Shown piece by piece: positions 47,176 to 56,719 of a DNA stretch of 64,000 bases. Under the pieces are notes generated by a model. The model was not told where the DNA came from and made no database searches. It saw nothing but the letters and a program-made list of their open reading frames with translations. Numbering within the stretch: the first letter of the stretch is position 1; each line of letters begins with the position of its first letter. The position numbers and the translations under genes are program-made. Origin of the DNA: an uncultured Bryobacteraceae bacterium (lineage in GTDB: Bacteria; Acidobacteriota; Terriglobia; Bryobacterales; Bryobacteraceae); assembly GCA_938003835.1 (NCBI GenBank), contig CALKXJ010000004.1, positions 111,682-175,681 of the forward strand, given 5' to 3'.

Positions 47176-49587
47176 TCAGACGGGCCGCTCCGGCCAGGCG
47201 TGCTTGGGATAGCGGCGCGCCAGTTCGCGGCGCACCTGCGGGTAAAGGCGTTCCCAGAAGCCGGCCAGATCGGTCGTGGTCTGCACGGGCCGCTGATTGG
47301 GCGCGAGCAGCCGGATCACCAGGGGCTGGGCGCCGCGGGCGATCCGCGGCGTCTCGCGCAGCCCGAAGAAGTCTTGCAGGCGGGAAGCCACCCACGGCGA
47401 GCCTTCTTTTTCGTAGTGCACGCGGAGGCGCCGGCCGCCAGGCAGCCGGATGTATTCGGGCGCGACCTCTTCGAGCGTCCGGAGCGCGGCCGGCGACAGG
47501 CGTCGCTTCAGGTGCTCGATGAAGCCGCCCCCCTTTGCCGCCGCTTCGAGCTCGGCAAAGCTCCTGCGGCCGCGACACAACTCCGCGAGCGCCGCCTCGA
47601 CGTCCTTTTCGGTCAGAGGCGCCACATCCGCGTGCCGGGCGGCGAAGGCGAGCCTTGCCAGGAAAGCATCGAGAGCTTCGCGGTCGGCAAAGCGGTCGAG
47701 GCCCGCCTCGAGCGCCTTCTCGGCCAACAGGCGCGCCGCCGCGTCCGAGTCGGGTCGCGGGTCGACCGACTGTTCCAGCACGATTCCTTCGAAGACCAGC
47801 GCGCTCACCGCCTCCACGCGCTCGGCAGTTCGGTTCCAGCTCAGGCTCCTTCGCTCCTCGATCCGGTTCGGAAACAGGTCGATGAGCCACTCCGCTTCGA
47901 TGCCGCTGGCCAAACGGACGAGCGGCCGGCCCTGCTCGGGCCGTTCTTCGATGTCCACGGCGACCAACAAGTCATGGTTGCGGACGACGCTCTCAGGTGC
48001 CAGGATCGCGGCGCCGCCTGAGGCGAGCAGCAGCTCGTTTTCGCGCCGGCGCCGGGCGACGCGGTCCGGGAAGGCCTCGAGCACGGCCATGAGCAGGGCC
48101 TCTTCGCTCCAGGCTTCGGAGTGGCGTGCCCGCACCAGGCGCACGATCTGGCGGGCGAGCCGCTCGGTGCGCGGCGAGCGTTCCTGCTCGAGCAATGCGA
48201 GCAGGTCGGACGGACCGGCATGGCGGCTCGCCTCCGGCGACAAGCGTTCGCCTTCGCTGAGCAGCGCGGCCACGCGGCAGGCGGCTTCACCGGCGCCCCG
48301 CGACTCGGCCGCCACGATCAACCGGGCCAGACGAGGATGGAGCGGCAGGGAGGCCATCCGGCGGCCGGTCTCGGTCAGCCGCCCGCGCTCATCGACGGCG
48401 CCCAGCCGCTCGAGCAGAGACTCGGCGGCCGCGATGGCGCTGTCGGGCGGCGCCTCCAGCCACTCGAGCTCGGCCAGATTCCTCAGGCCGCAGGCGTGCG
48501 CCGCAAGGCTGATCTGGGAGAGTTCGCGGCGGGTGATCTCGGGCGTCTCCTGCTCGGGTCGCCGCAAAAAATCCTCTTCCGGGTAGAGACGGATCACTCG
48601 CCCCGGCCCGGTGCGCCCCGCGCGCCCGGCCCGTTGAATTGCCGAGGCTTTGCTGATGCGGCTCACGCGCAGCACCGGCAGGCCGGACCAGGGCGAGTCG
48701 CTCGCCACGCGCGCCAGGCCGCTGTCGATGACCGCCGTTACTCCCTCGATGGTTACCGAACTTTCGGCCACGTTGGTCGAAAGGATGACCTTCGGCGCCG
48801 GCGCCGGCGCCACGACGCGGTCCTGTTGCTCGGGCGCGAGATCCCCGTGGAGCGGAAGCAAGAGAAGACCGTGCCGGGCGGCCAGGGTCTGGCAGGCGCG
48901 CATGGAGCGGCGGATCTCGCCCGCTCCGGGCAGAAAGACGAGCACGTCGCCGTCGAGACCTTCGCGAATGAGCCGCTCGAGCGCCGAGCGCACCTGCTCC
49001 TCGAGCGGCTGCGCCGAGTGAGGCGTGTAGCGGATCTCGAGCGGATGAAGGCGGCCCTCCGAGCGAATCACGGGGCAGTCTCCCAGAAAGCGCGCCACAG
49101 GCGCCGCGTCGATCGTCGCCGACATGACCACCAGGCGCAACGCGGCTCGCCGCCTTTGCTGCAAGCGCCGCAGCAAAGCCAGGGCGAAATCGGTCTCGAG
49201 GTGGCGCTCGTGAAACTCGTCGAGCACGACGGTGGAGACGCCCTCCAGGGCGGGATCGGAAACCAATCGGCGTGTGAGCACGCCCTCGGTCAGAAACCAG
49301 AGTCGCGTCGCGGGCTCCCCGATGGTCTCGAGTCGCACCTGATAGCCGACCGTGCCGCCCAAGCGCTGGCCGAGTTCGGCCGCCAGGCGCCGGGCGGCCA
49401 GGCGTGCTGCGAGGCGGCGCGGTTCGAGCACCAGCACCTTGCCGGGCGCAAGCTCGAGGAGCGCCGGCGGCACGCGCGTGGTCTTGCCGGCGCCGGGCGG
49501 GGCTCCGATCACCAGATTCGGCCGGCGCTCGAGACTCGCGAGGATCTCCGGCAGAAGCGCATCAATGGGGAGCGCGGCTTTCGTCAT
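47176..49587 (-). CDS. hrpB: ATP-dependent helicase HrpB
   Basis: An 803-residue DExH-box helicase of standard HrpB length. Walker A is GAPPGAGKTTRVPP, the DExH box is VLDEFHERHLETD, SAT is in VVMSATID, and motif VI is QRAGRAGRTGPG. The C-terminal HrpB-specific region with RLPGGRRLRVHYE, FFGLRETPRIA and PVQTTTDLAGFW is complete. The cellular role of HrpB is not settled; it is widespread in Gram-negative bacteria. It converges on the YjbQ gene and is divergent from the aminotransferase. Confidence 0.96.
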   Translation of the reverse strand: MTKAALPIDALLPEILASLERRPNLVIGAPPGAGKTTRVPPALLELAPGKVLVLEPRRLAARLAARRLAAELGQRLGGTVGYQVRLETIGEPATRLWFLTEGVLTRRLVSDPALEGVSTVVLDEFHERHLETDFALALLRRLQQRRRAALRLVVMSATIDAAPVARFLGDCPVIRSEGRLHPLEIRYTPHSAQPLEEQVRSALERLIREGLDGDVLVFLPGAGEIRRSMRACQTLAARHGLLLLPLHGDLAPEQQDRVVAPAPAPKVILSTNVAESSVTIEGVTAVIDSGLARVASDSPWSGLPVLRVSRISKASAIQRAGRAGRTGPGRVIRLYPEEDFLRRPEQETPEITRRELSQISLAAHACGLRNLAELEWLEAPPDSAIAAAESLLERLGAVDERGRLTETGRRMASLPLHPRLARLIVAAESRGAGEAACRVAALLSEGERLSPEASRHAGPSDLLALLEQERSPRTERLARQIVRLVRARHSEAWSEEALLMAVLEAFPDRVARRRRENELLLASGGAAILAPESVVRNHDLLVAVDIEERPEQGRPLVRLASGIEAEWLIDLFPNRIEERRSLSWNRTAERVEAVSALVFEGIVLEQSVDPRPDSDAAARLLAEKALEAGLDRFADREALDAFLARLAFAARHADVAPLTEKDVEAALAELCRGRRSFAELEAAAKGGGFIEHLKRRLSPAALRTLEEVAPEYIRLPGGRRLRVHYEKEGSPWVASRLQDFFGLRETPRIARGAQPLVIRLLAPNQRPVQTTTDLAGFWERLYPQVRRELARRYPKHAWPERPV

Positions 49588-49627
49588 TTGACTCGCATGG
49601 CCGTTTGCTGATTACACTCAAAGGGTT

Positions 49628-50836
49628 ATGCGTGACCGTTATCCTCCGCTCGAGCCGCCCAAACGCCTGCTGCTGGGACCCGGGCCCAGCCCGGTCTCTC
49701 CGCGCGTCTATGAAGCGCTTCGTAAACCGATTGTAGGGCACATGGATCCCTATCTCTTCGAGGTCGCCGCGGAGATTCGCGAACTGCTCCAGTACGTCTT
49801 CGAGACACGGAACGAGCTGACGCTGGTAGTCTCCGGCACCGGCACCTCCGGCATGGAGACCGCCATCAGCAATTTCGTCGGGCCCGGCACGAAGGTGGCC
49901 GTCTTCGTCAACGGTTATTTCTGTGAGCGGATTTCAGAGATGGCCCGCCGTCAGGGCGCCGAGGTCGTGCGCCTGGAGAGGACCTGGGGCGAAGCATTCT
50001 CCCCCGATGAGGCCCGGGATTTTATCCGGCGCGAGCGGCCGGCCGTGGTGGCGTTCGTGCACGGGGAAACCTCGACCGGCGTGGTGCAGGAGGCCAAGGC
50101 GATCTGCGAAGCGGCCCATGAGGTGGACGCCCTCGTGATCGCCGACACGGTCACCACGCTCGGCAATATGCCGGTAAAAGTCGACGAGACAGGCATCGAC
50201 ATCGCCTACAGTTGTTCGCAGAAAGGGCTGGCTTGTACGCCCGGGCTGGCGCCGGTGACCGTTTCGCCGCGCGCCGCGGAGCGGCTGCGGAAACGGAGCA
50301 CGCCCAACCGCTCTTTCTATCTCGACCTGGCCCTGCTCGAAGACTATTACCACAACCGGAAGTACCACCACACGGCGTCGGCGTCGCTTTTGTACGCCAT
50401 GCGGGAGGCGTTGGCCGACATTTATGAGGAGCAACTCGAGCGGCGCTTCGAGCGCATTCGAAGGAACCATCGCGCCTTTGTCGCCGGCATCGAGGCGATG
50501 GGCCTCGAAATGCTCGTCGCCGAGCCCAACCGGCTTTGGCCCTTGAACACGCCCCGGGTCCCGGAGGGAGTGGACGACGCGAAAGTGCGCCAGTACCTGC
50601 TCAACGAGTTCGGCATCGAGGTGCTCGGCGGCTTCGGCCCGCTGGCCGGCAAAGTGCTGCGGGTGGGCATCATGGGCGCCGGGTCGACCAGGGAGAACGT
50701 GCTGGCGGTGCTGGAGGCGCTGGAGCGGGCGCTGACCCTCCAGGGGTGGCAGCCGAAAGCAAGCGGCAAGGAGGCGGCTGAGGCCTTTTACGCCGGCTTG
50801 AACCTCTCGGCGGCTTCGACCGGAGCCCAAGCCTAG
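49628..50836 (+). CDS. Class V aminotransferase (alanine/serine-glyoxylate type)
   Basis: A 402-residue fold-type-I PLP enzyme from ATG 49628. It begins LLLGPGPSPVSPRVYEAL and contains VSGTGTSGMETAISN (phosphate loop), ADTVTTLGNMPV (PLP-ring Asp) and YSCSQKGLACTPG (Schiff-base Lys). This is the alanine-glyoxylate/serine-pyruvate aminotransferase group, involved in glycine/serine and photorespiratory-type metabolism. The substrate preference cannot be read directly. It is followed after 13 bp by a GT2 gene. Confidence 0.92.
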   Translation: MRDRYPPLEPPKRLLLGPGPSPVSPRVYEALRKPIVGHMDPYLFEVAAEIRELLQYVFETRNELTLVVSGTGTSGMETAISNFVGPGTKVAVFVNGYFCERISEMARRQGAEVVRLERTWGEAFSPDEARDFIRRERPAVVAFVHGETSTGVVQEAKAICEAAHEVDALVIADTVTTLGNMPVKVDETGIDIAYSCSQKGLACTPGLAPVTVSPRAAERLRKRSTPNRSFYLDLALLEDYYHNRKYHHTASASLLYAMREALADIYEEQLERRFERIRRNHRAFVAGIEAMGLEMLVAEPNRLWPLNTPRVPEGVDDAKVRQYLLNEFGIEVLGGFGPLAGKVLRVGIMGAGSTRENVLAVLEALERALTLQGWQPKASGKEAAEAFYAGLNLSAASTGAQA

Positions 50837-50849
50837 GCGCTGCGCGCCT

Positions 50850-52013
50850 GTGCACGCGCTCGTCTATGGATTCGGCGCGACGGCGCTGGCGCTTGCGGCG
50901 CGCTCGATCGTGAGCCTTTGGCGCAGCCGGGCCTGTTATGCGGCGCGGCTGGCCGACCGCGACCAAAGCCGCTATCTGCCGCGCGTCACCCTGATCGTTC
51001 CGGTGAAGGGTCCCGAGGAAGGGCTCGCGGAGAACCTTCGATCGCTCGCCTCGCAGGACTACCCCGCCTATGACCTGATCGTCGCCGCGCGCGAGGCCGA
51101 AGACGTGCCGCCGGGAGTGCTGCCGGAGAGGGCGCGATTGGTACTTGCGGGCGACGGAGAGGCATTGACCGGCGAAAAGGTGAATAACCTGATCGCCGCC
51201 GTCCGGCATGCCGCGCCCGCGACCGAAGTCTTTGCCTTTGCCGACTCCGACGGTCGCGTCGAGGCCGGCTGGCTGCGGGCGCTGGTGGCGCCGCTCGCTG
51301 AGCCGGACGCCGGCGCCGCGACTGGTTACCGCGCTTACGTTCCGGAACCGGCGGGTGCTCCGTCGCTCATGAGAGCTCTCTGGAACGGCTCGATTCTCGC
51401 CTCGCTCGGCGCCGGCGACGCGCCGTTAGCCTGGGGCGGCGCCATGGCGATCCGCCGGGAGACCTTTTTCGAAGCGCGGGTGCCGGATTTCTGGAAAGGG
51501 ACGGTGAGCGACGATTACGGATTGGCGGAGGCAGTACGCCGCGCCGGAAAGCGAATCCGGTTCGCACCAGGCGCTCTGGTGGCCTCGGCCGACCACCTCG
51601 GCTGGCGGGCGCTCTTCGGTTGGATCCGGCGGCAACTGGTGATCACGCGCGTCTACAATCCGCGGCTGTGGTGGATGTCGCTCGGGGCGACGGTAATTTA
51701 CTGCTCAGCGACGGCGGCCTCGGCGGCGGCAGCCGTCTCGGGTGATGCTGCCGGGTTGGGTTTGCTCGGGTTGTTGCTCGCTCAGGAGGCAGTCAAAGCA
51801 GCAGGCTGGATGGGGCTCGCCGCGCTGGCCCTGCCCGCGGCGCGAGCCTGGAGGAGGCGCCACGGCCGGCGTCTGCTCGGTTGGGCGCCGCTTAATCCAT
51901 GGGTCTGGCTGGCGGGGCTGGCTTTCTCCGCTTGCGGGCGGCAGATCGAGTGGCGGGGCCGCCGCTACCGCTTGCGGCGACCAGGCCTTCACCCGAAACC
52001 TCATTTCGACTAG
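50850..52013 (+). CDS. GT2/GT21-like membrane glycosyltransferase
   Basis: A 387-residue protein from GTG 50850 with an N-terminal membrane helix, the GT2 core VTLIVPVKGPEEGLAENLRSLASQDYP, the FADSDGRV metal motif, a GGAMAIRRE turn, the SDDYGLAEAVRRAG acidic motif and a QLVITRVYNPRLW segment equal to the (Q/R)xxRW region. This is the ceramide-glucosyltransferase/HpnI-like architecture. C-terminal helices follow. A lipid-linked acceptor is likely. The 120 bp after the gene hold no recognisable element. Confidence 0.82.
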   Translation: MHALVYGFGATALALAARSIVSLWRSRACYAARLADRDQSRYLPRVTLIVPVKGPEEGLAENLRSLASQDYPAYDLIVAAREAEDVPPGVLPERARLVLAGDGEALTGEKVNNLIAAVRHAAPATEVFAFADSDGRVEAGWLRALVAPLAEPDAGAATGYRAYVPEPAGAPSLMRALWNGSILASLGAGDAPLAWGGAMAIRRETFFEARVPDFWKGTVSDDYGLAEAVRRAGKRIRFAPGALVASADHLGWRALFGWIRRQLVITRVYNPRLWWMSLGATVIYCSATAASAAAAVSGDAAGLGLLGLLLAQEAVKAAGWMGLAALALPAARAWRRRHGRRLLGWAPLNPWVWLAGLAFSACGRQIEWRGRRYRLRRPGLHPKPHFD

Positions 52014-52132
52014 GGCCACGCGGGCCCCTTCAGGGCGGCCAAGAACGCCATTGCTTCTCGAACGCGGACCAGCTGGCGCGGTGCCTACCTGCTGCCACGG
52101 TACCAGGCGCCGGACGGCATACCGAGGTGCCA

Positions 52133-53353
52133 CTACGGTCCGCCGGGATCTGGGAGAAGGGTCTTCCCCCCTTTCTTTCCCGACGATTTCCGCCGGTGCA
52201 AGGGTCCGGCTCGTGACGATCGACAGCATCGTCTTGCTCGGGCCGGCGAGGCCGGGGAACTGGTTTGCTCATCAAACGCACTCGGCGGAATCTCGGGCGG
52301 CCCAGTCGCAAAGCCCAACTCATCAATGAGAAATTGACGCGCCCACGCGCTCCGTAGCTCCAGGTGCTGGATATGCCATTCGAGCGTCCCGGGTCGGTAA
52401 ATCAGCTCCGGCACAAAAGCAACAAATGTGGGCGCCTCCACCGCTGGATCCCAGCACCAGCCGCCCAGTTGGCTGAACGGCATCCACCTCGTAGCCTCGG
52501 CAACATTGAGCAGCCGCGGCAGGTGCAGATTCAGATCGGCTTCGAGAATGACCGGTAGCCGGAGGAGTAACAACAGGCCCTTGCCGAGAATTGGATGGGA
52601 TTCGCGCCGGGTGACTTGGACCAGGCTCGTCAGACGTACTAGCGGTTTCCGACCGAGAAATTTCTGAATGCAAACCGGCATCCAGCCCCAAAACGGGAAT
52701 TCAACGGTAAGGCCGTCTTCGTCGTGTGTGGCCAAGACACGGTCTTTCAACCACGCTGCAACCCGGGCGAACTCGTTTTGAGTGATTGGGGAGGGTTGAT
52801 CCGATTTCGCCGCGAACACCGTCTCGCGGACACTGAGCATATCGTCGGCAAAGTAGCGGAAGCCGGAGACGGGATGGCTCGAGTAGGCCGCCTCGCATTG
52901 CAACTGTGACGCGGTCCAATCCGCTCCGGCAAAGGCGTCAGCCGCCTGAATCGCCATTGCTCCGGCCAAGAGTGGCTTCAAGGATTCCACATTGTCGGCG
53001 TCGCAACGCAGCGCGCAGGTCAGCTTGACTTCGCCGCGTTGTTTGTCCCAAACAAAGGCGCTGAGTGATGCAAAGTGGTTGAGCCCATCGATCAGTTTGG
53101 CGGTCTGTTCCGTGTCCGGGACATTGCGCAGGAAATCGCTTTCGATGCGGATCGAGACGGCTGGAATCCCGTTCACTGCACTAACGGGATCGATCGACAC
53201 CCGCTGGGCGAGATGCGCTCCCCACCAGGTGAAACGATCTTCCTCGCGCACGCTCCACGCGTCGTCGATTTTCATCACGCTGAACAGGTAGTTCAGGAGC
53301 TGCCTGGAGGCCTCCGGATATCCGGGGCTCACATGGATGTTGCCTATCTGCAT
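52133..53353 (-). CDS. Orphan protein of unknown function, lower GC than its neighbours
   Basis: A 406-residue protein with no motif I recognise. The central part is rich in helical and hydrophobic segments (LLNYLFSVMKIDDAW, LLLLLRLPVILEADLNLHLP), with a conserved-looking WMPFSQLGGWCWDP patch. The last 60 residues, arginine/serine-rich, look non-native, as if the true end were earlier or the frame had shifted. Codon use is visibly less GC-biased than in flanking genes, suggesting horizontal acquisition. It stands alone, separated by 120 bp and 190 bp gaps. No function is proposed. Confidence 0.6.
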   Translation of the reverse strand: MQIGNIHVSPGYPEASRQLLNYLFSVMKIDDAWSVREEDRFTWWGAHLAQRVSIDPVSAVNGIPAVSIRIESDFLRNVPDTEQTAKLIDGLNHFASLSAFVWDKQRGEVKLTCALRCDADNVESLKPLLAGAMAIQAADAFAGADWTASQLQCEAAYSSHPVSGFRYFADDMLSVRETVFAAKSDQPSPITQNEFARVAAWLKDRVLATHDEDGLTVEFPFWGWMPVCIQKFLGRKPLVRLTSLVQVTRRESHPILGKGLLLLLRLPVILEADLNLHLPRLLNVAEATRWMPFSQLGGWCWDPAVEAPTFVAFVPELIYRPGTLEWHIQHLELRSAWARQFLIDELGFATGPPEIPPSAFDEQTSSPASPARARRCCRSSRAGPLHRRKSSGKKGGKTLLPDPGGP

Positions 53354-53543
53354 CTATATATGTAACGGTCAAGGGCGAGATCGAGTTTCTAAGGTAAAAG
53401 ACTAGGGATCGCGCTCGGAGTGTCGTTCGGGAGCGCGGCAGGAGGGACAGCCTGAGTCAATAGGGGTCAGCGCTGGCGCGGGCTCGGGCCTCGGTCTGCG
53501 GTAGCCGTTCCCGGGCTGCGCTTGCGTGAGGGGATGGTGCGAC

Positions 53544-54698
53544 TCAAAGCCGGACCGCCGGAGGGCCTTTCAGCATGACTTCTTCCAAGATGTCCGGGAT
53601 TTCGAACACCGCCCGGTTGGACACGCCGCGCGCGGCGGCGCGGTAGCGCTCCAAGTTGCCCGGCTCGAGCAGTTGCTCCACCGCCCGCGTCAGTTCGCGG
53701 AAACTCGGAACCACCAGGCCGAAGCCGTTCTCGCGCACCCATTCAGTGTTGTAGCGCTCCTGCGGCATCGTCCAGGCGTTGCGCTCGACGACCACCGGCA
53801 GATTCATCTCGAGCGCCTCGCTGATGCTTCCGGGCCCCGGTTTCCCGATAAAGAAATCGGCGAGCTGCATGAAATACGGTATCTCGACCGTGAAGCCCTC
53901 GACCCGGAAGGGATACGGAAGGCGGGACCGGCGCAGTCGCTCGGCCAGCGCCTGGTTGCGGCCGCACAGGAAGATGGCCTGGAGCGGCCGGCGCACCTTG
54001 CCGAGGCGCTGCGCGATCCGGAGCATCGCCGCCGAACCCTCGCCGCCGAAGAGCACCAGCGCGGTGGGGAGCTCTGGTTCTAGCCCCAGACGGCGCCGTT
54101 CCGATGCGCGGTCGACCAAAGGCGGCTCGAAAAACTGCGGACGCAGGATCATGCCCGAGACCTCGTAGATCTGCTCGGGGGCTAGACCGATTTCCCGCGC
54201 CTGCTCGGCAGCGCGTTTGGTTCCGCAGACCACGTATTGCGCCTGCCGCTCGATCCAGAAATGGGGCGGGTAGTCGGCCAGGTCGGTGAGGATGGTCACG
54301 AACGGAATCTTCGGATCAACCCGCTTTAGGGCTTCGAACATGGCGCGGTTGAAGTGGGGAATGAGCGAGACGACGAGCTCGGGCGGTGACGACCGCCAGA
54401 AGGCCTCCAGCAGCCGGACCTGCTCCGGGTGATAGAGCCGGACGATCCGATGGAAGAGGACAAGCAGGGCGCTCATGCCGAGCGTCCAGTTGTTGCGCAG
54501 CATCAGGTTATAGAAGTCCTGGATGCGCCGGCCGGTGTAGCGCTTAAGGAGGTCGATCTCGTCCAGGAGCTCCTGGAAGTTGACCAGGCGGATCTGCCAG
54601 GGGCGGCCCTGGCGTTCGGCTACGGCTTTGAGCGCGGTGGCTGCGGCGCGATGGCCCCCGCCCGCATCAAAAAAGAGGAGGTCGAGCTGGCGCGACAA
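53544..54698 (-). CDS. GT28-type glycosyltransferase (MGDG-synthase-like)
   Basis: A 384-residue protein starting at TTG 54698. LLFFDAGGGHRAAATALKAV is the N-terminal MGDG synthase/diacylglycerol glucosyltransferase motif, and ADFFIGKPGPGSISEALEMNLPVVVE the C-terminal donor loop. These inverting enzymes move galactose, glucose or GlcNAc to diacylglycerol or similar membrane lipids. Glycolipid synthesis is the likely role, perhaps under phosphate limitation, but no regulator is visible. It is divergent from the PAP2 gene. Confidence 0.88.
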   Translation of the reverse strand: MSRQLDLLFFDAGGGHRAAATALKAVAERQGRPWQIRLVNFQELLDEIDLLKRYTGRRIQDFYNLMLRNNWTLGMSALLVLFHRIVRLYHPEQVRLLEAFWRSSPPELVVSLIPHFNRAMFEALKRVDPKIPFVTILTDLADYPPHFWIERQAQYVVCGTKRAAEQAREIGLAPEQIYEVSGMILRPQFFEPPLVDRASERRRLGLEPELPTALVLFGGEGSAAMLRIAQRLGKVRRPLQAIFLCGRNQALAERLRRSRLPYPFRVEGFTVEIPYFMQLADFFIGKPGPGSISEALEMNLPVVVERNAWTMPQERYNTEWVRENGFGLVVPSFRELTRAVEQLLEPGNLERYRAAARGVSNRAVFEIPDILEEVMLKGPPAVRL

Positions 54699-54864
54699 GT
54701 TTCTATGGTACGCGAGAGGGGCATTCCCGGGCGCAACAAAAACTTTTACGAATGTTTTTCTTGCCTGTCATCGCGGTGTAACCTGGCGATGCCGATAAAG
54801 GGATATGAGTGTCGGAAGCGCCGGCGCGCGTCTGGGAAGCATATACACTGAAGGGAAGCACGCG

Positions 54865-55383
54865 ATGCTCGAATTCATCGTCACGCGCGACCACCGGCTG
54901 ATGCGGCGCGTCCACCGCTGGAGGGCGCCGCGCTGGGTTCGCCTGTGGATGATCTGCGCCACGCGCGGCGGAGACGGCTGGCTCTGGTATCTGATGGGAC
55001 TGGTGATCCTGCTGTTCGGCGGCGCCAACCGCTACGCCGCGACGGCCTCGGCGGCCCTGGCGGCCGGCTTAGGCATCGTCCTGTTCCTCTGGCTGAAGCG
55101 CTTGGCCGGGCGCCGGCGGCCTTGCCACATCGAGCCTCACTGCTGGGCCCGGCTCCTGCCGCCCGATCAGTTCTCCTTTCCCTCGGGCCACTCCATCACC
55201 GCTTTCGCCGTGGCCACCTCCCTGAGCCTGTTTTACCCCGGTTTGATGCTCGGACTGCTGTTTTGCGCCGCCAGCATCGCGGTCTCCCGAATTCTCCTGG
55301 GCATGCACTTTCTGAGCGACGTGGTCGTCGGTTCCTTGCTCGGGGCTTCGCTCGGCTACTGGTCCTTCGCACTGTTTTCTTGA
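54865..55383 (+). CDS. PAP2-family lipid phosphatase
   Basis: About 172 residues from ATG 54865, which has AAGGGAAG upstream; an earlier ATG at 54805 is less likely. Phosphatase motifs are KRLAGRRRP (C1), PSGHSITAF (C2, His) and SRILLGMHFLSDVVVGS (C3, His/Asp), with about five membrane helices. Members dephosphorylate undecaprenyl pyrophosphate, phosphatidic acid or similar lipids at the membrane. It could recycle the lipid carrier used by the glycan machinery, an inference from context. Confidence 0.9.
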   Translation: MLEFIVTRDHRLMRRVHRWRAPRWVRLWMICATRGGDGWLWYLMGLVILLFGGANRYAATASAALAAGLGIVLFLWLKRLAGRRRPCHIEPHCWARLLPPDQFSFPSGHSITAFAVATSLSLFYPGLMLGLLFCAASIAVSRILLGMHFLSDVVVGSLLGASLGYWSFALFS

Positions 55384-55435
55384 CGCGGCCGCCCGGCCGG
55401 GCCGTCTATAGTGGTACAGGATAGGCGGCTGCCTC

Positions 55436-56347
55436 ATGCTCCGGAGCACGCTCCTGTACCTGTCCCGCCACCGCCGGCTTCGCCGCTGGGCGGAGAGTTC
55501 CCCGGTTGCCCGGCGCCTGACGAGCCGTTTCGTCGCCGGGCAGACGCTCGAGGAGGGGCTGGCGGTTTGCGCCAGGCTGAACCAGGACGGCATCCTGGCC
55601 ACGCTCGATCATCTCGGCGAGAACGTCACCTCGGCCGAGGAGGCCGCCGCCTCGCGCGATGCCTACCTCGCCGCGCTCGACGCGATTGCCCAGCGGGGCC
55701 TTGGTGCCACCGTCTCCATCAAGCTCACCCATTTCGGGCTGGAGTTCTCCGAGGAGGCATGCCGGGCCTACGTCACCAGCGTGGCGGGCAGGGCCAGGGA
55801 AACCTCCAACGCGGTCGAGATCGACATGGAGGCCTCGCAGTACGTGGACCGCACGCTTGGCCTGGTGACGGACCTGCACGAGGCGTTCGGGTGCGTGCGC
55901 GCCGTCATCCAGGCCTATCTGCGCCGCAGCGAGCGCGATCTTGAGATGCTCATCGGGCGCGGCATCCCGGTCCGGCTCTGCAAGGGCGCCTATATGGAGC
56001 CGCCTGACATCGCCTTTCAGGGCCGGCGCCAGATCCGCGCCAACTACCTGCGGCTGGCCGAAATGCTCCTCGCTCAAGGCCGTGATCCGGCCTTTGCCAC
56101 GCACGACGAGCGACTGATCGCCTCCATCATCCGGCGGGCTGCCGAGCGCGGGCGCAATCCGGACGGCCTCGAGTTCCAGATGCTCTACGGCATTCGGAGG
56201 AGTCTCCAGCGCCGCCTGGTCGAACAGGGTTTCCGCGTGCGGCTGTACGTTCCCTACGGTGTCGCCTGGTATCCCTACCTCATGCGCCGCCTGGCGGAGC
56301 GGCCGGTGAACCTGGTCTTCATCGCCAAGAACCTGCTGATGAGGTGA
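55436..56347 (+). CDS. Proline dehydrogenase
   Basis: A 303-residue single-domain proline dehydrogenase (PutA/FadM type), the flavin-dependent first step of proline breakdown to P5C. Conserved elements: ATLDHLGENVT, SIKLTHFGLEFS, VEIDMEASQYVD, RLCKGAYMEPPD, FATHDERLI, EFQMLYGIRR and the C-terminal VPYGVAWYPYLMRRLAERP that carries the substrate-binding arginines. The FAD-binding TIM barrel is complete. No P5C dehydrogenase gene is adjacent. A small membrane-protein gene starts three bases after its stop. Confidence 0.93.
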   Translation: MLRSTLLYLSRHRRLRRWAESSPVARRLTSRFVAGQTLEEGLAVCARLNQDGILATLDHLGENVTSAEEAAASRDAYLAALDAIAQRGLGATVSIKLTHFGLEFSEEACRAYVTSVAGRARETSNAVEIDMEASQYVDRTLGLVTDLHEAFGCVRAVIQAYLRRSERDLEMLIGRGIPVRLCKGAYMEPPDIAFQGRRQIRANYLRLAEMLLAQGRDPAFATHDERLIASIIRRAAERGRNPDGLEFQMLYGIRRSLQRRLVEQGFRVRLYVPYGVAWYPYLMRRLAERPVNLVFIAKNLLMR

Positions 56348-56350
56348 GCC

Positions 56351-56695
56351 GTGCCGCGCTGGCGCATCGTTGTCGCGCTCGCTATCCTCGGACTCTTCGT
56401 GGGGGCTCTGGTATGGCTGGCGCCGGTCTATCTCCGCCATTACCAGTTCGCGCGGGCGGTGGAGCGCTTGATGGCCGAACCGGGCCTGGCGGAGCGCCCG
56501 CCGGAGGTGGTTCAGGTGGCCGTGGCCGCCCGTGCCGCCTCGCTCGGCCTCCCGGTGAAGCCCGAGCAGGTTCGAGTGGGGCGAAGCTCCGGCCGGCTCG
56601 AGGTCGAGGCACGCTATGTCGTGCGCCTCGACCTGCCAGTCTACACGGTCGACCTGCATTTTCGAGTGCGCAGCCGGAGCCCTGGAGCGCCGTGA
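56351..56695 (+). CDS. Small membrane-anchored protein of unknown function
   Basis: A 114-residue protein from GTG 56351 with AGGTGAG just upstream. One N-terminal transmembrane helix (VVALAILGLFVGALVWLAPVYL) is followed by a short soluble domain, VAVAARAASLGLPVKPEQVRV then RLEVEARYVVRLDLPVYTVDLHFRV. The layout is like the small DUF4845-type envelope proteins. It lies between proline dehydrogenase and PBP1, with a 24-bp gap to the latter, so an envelope role is possible but unproven. Confidence 0.65.
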   Translation: MPRWRIVVALAILGLFVGALVWLAPVYLRHYQFARAVERLMAEPGLAERPPEVVQVAVAARAASLGLPVKPEQVRVGRSSGRLEVEARYVVRLDLPVYTVDLHFRVRSRSPGAP

Positions 56696-56719
56696 GAAGA
56701 TAGAGATTAAGGAGTCGCG

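Noticed and set aside
53354..53543. Gap upstream of the lower-GC orphan gene inspected for attachment sites or integrase relics
   Set aside because: No tRNA end, direct repeat or recombinase fragment is apparent.
55380..55412. TTGACG...TATAGT considered as a promoter for proline dehydrogenase
   Set aside because: The spacer is 21 bp, too long for a standard sigma70 promoter.
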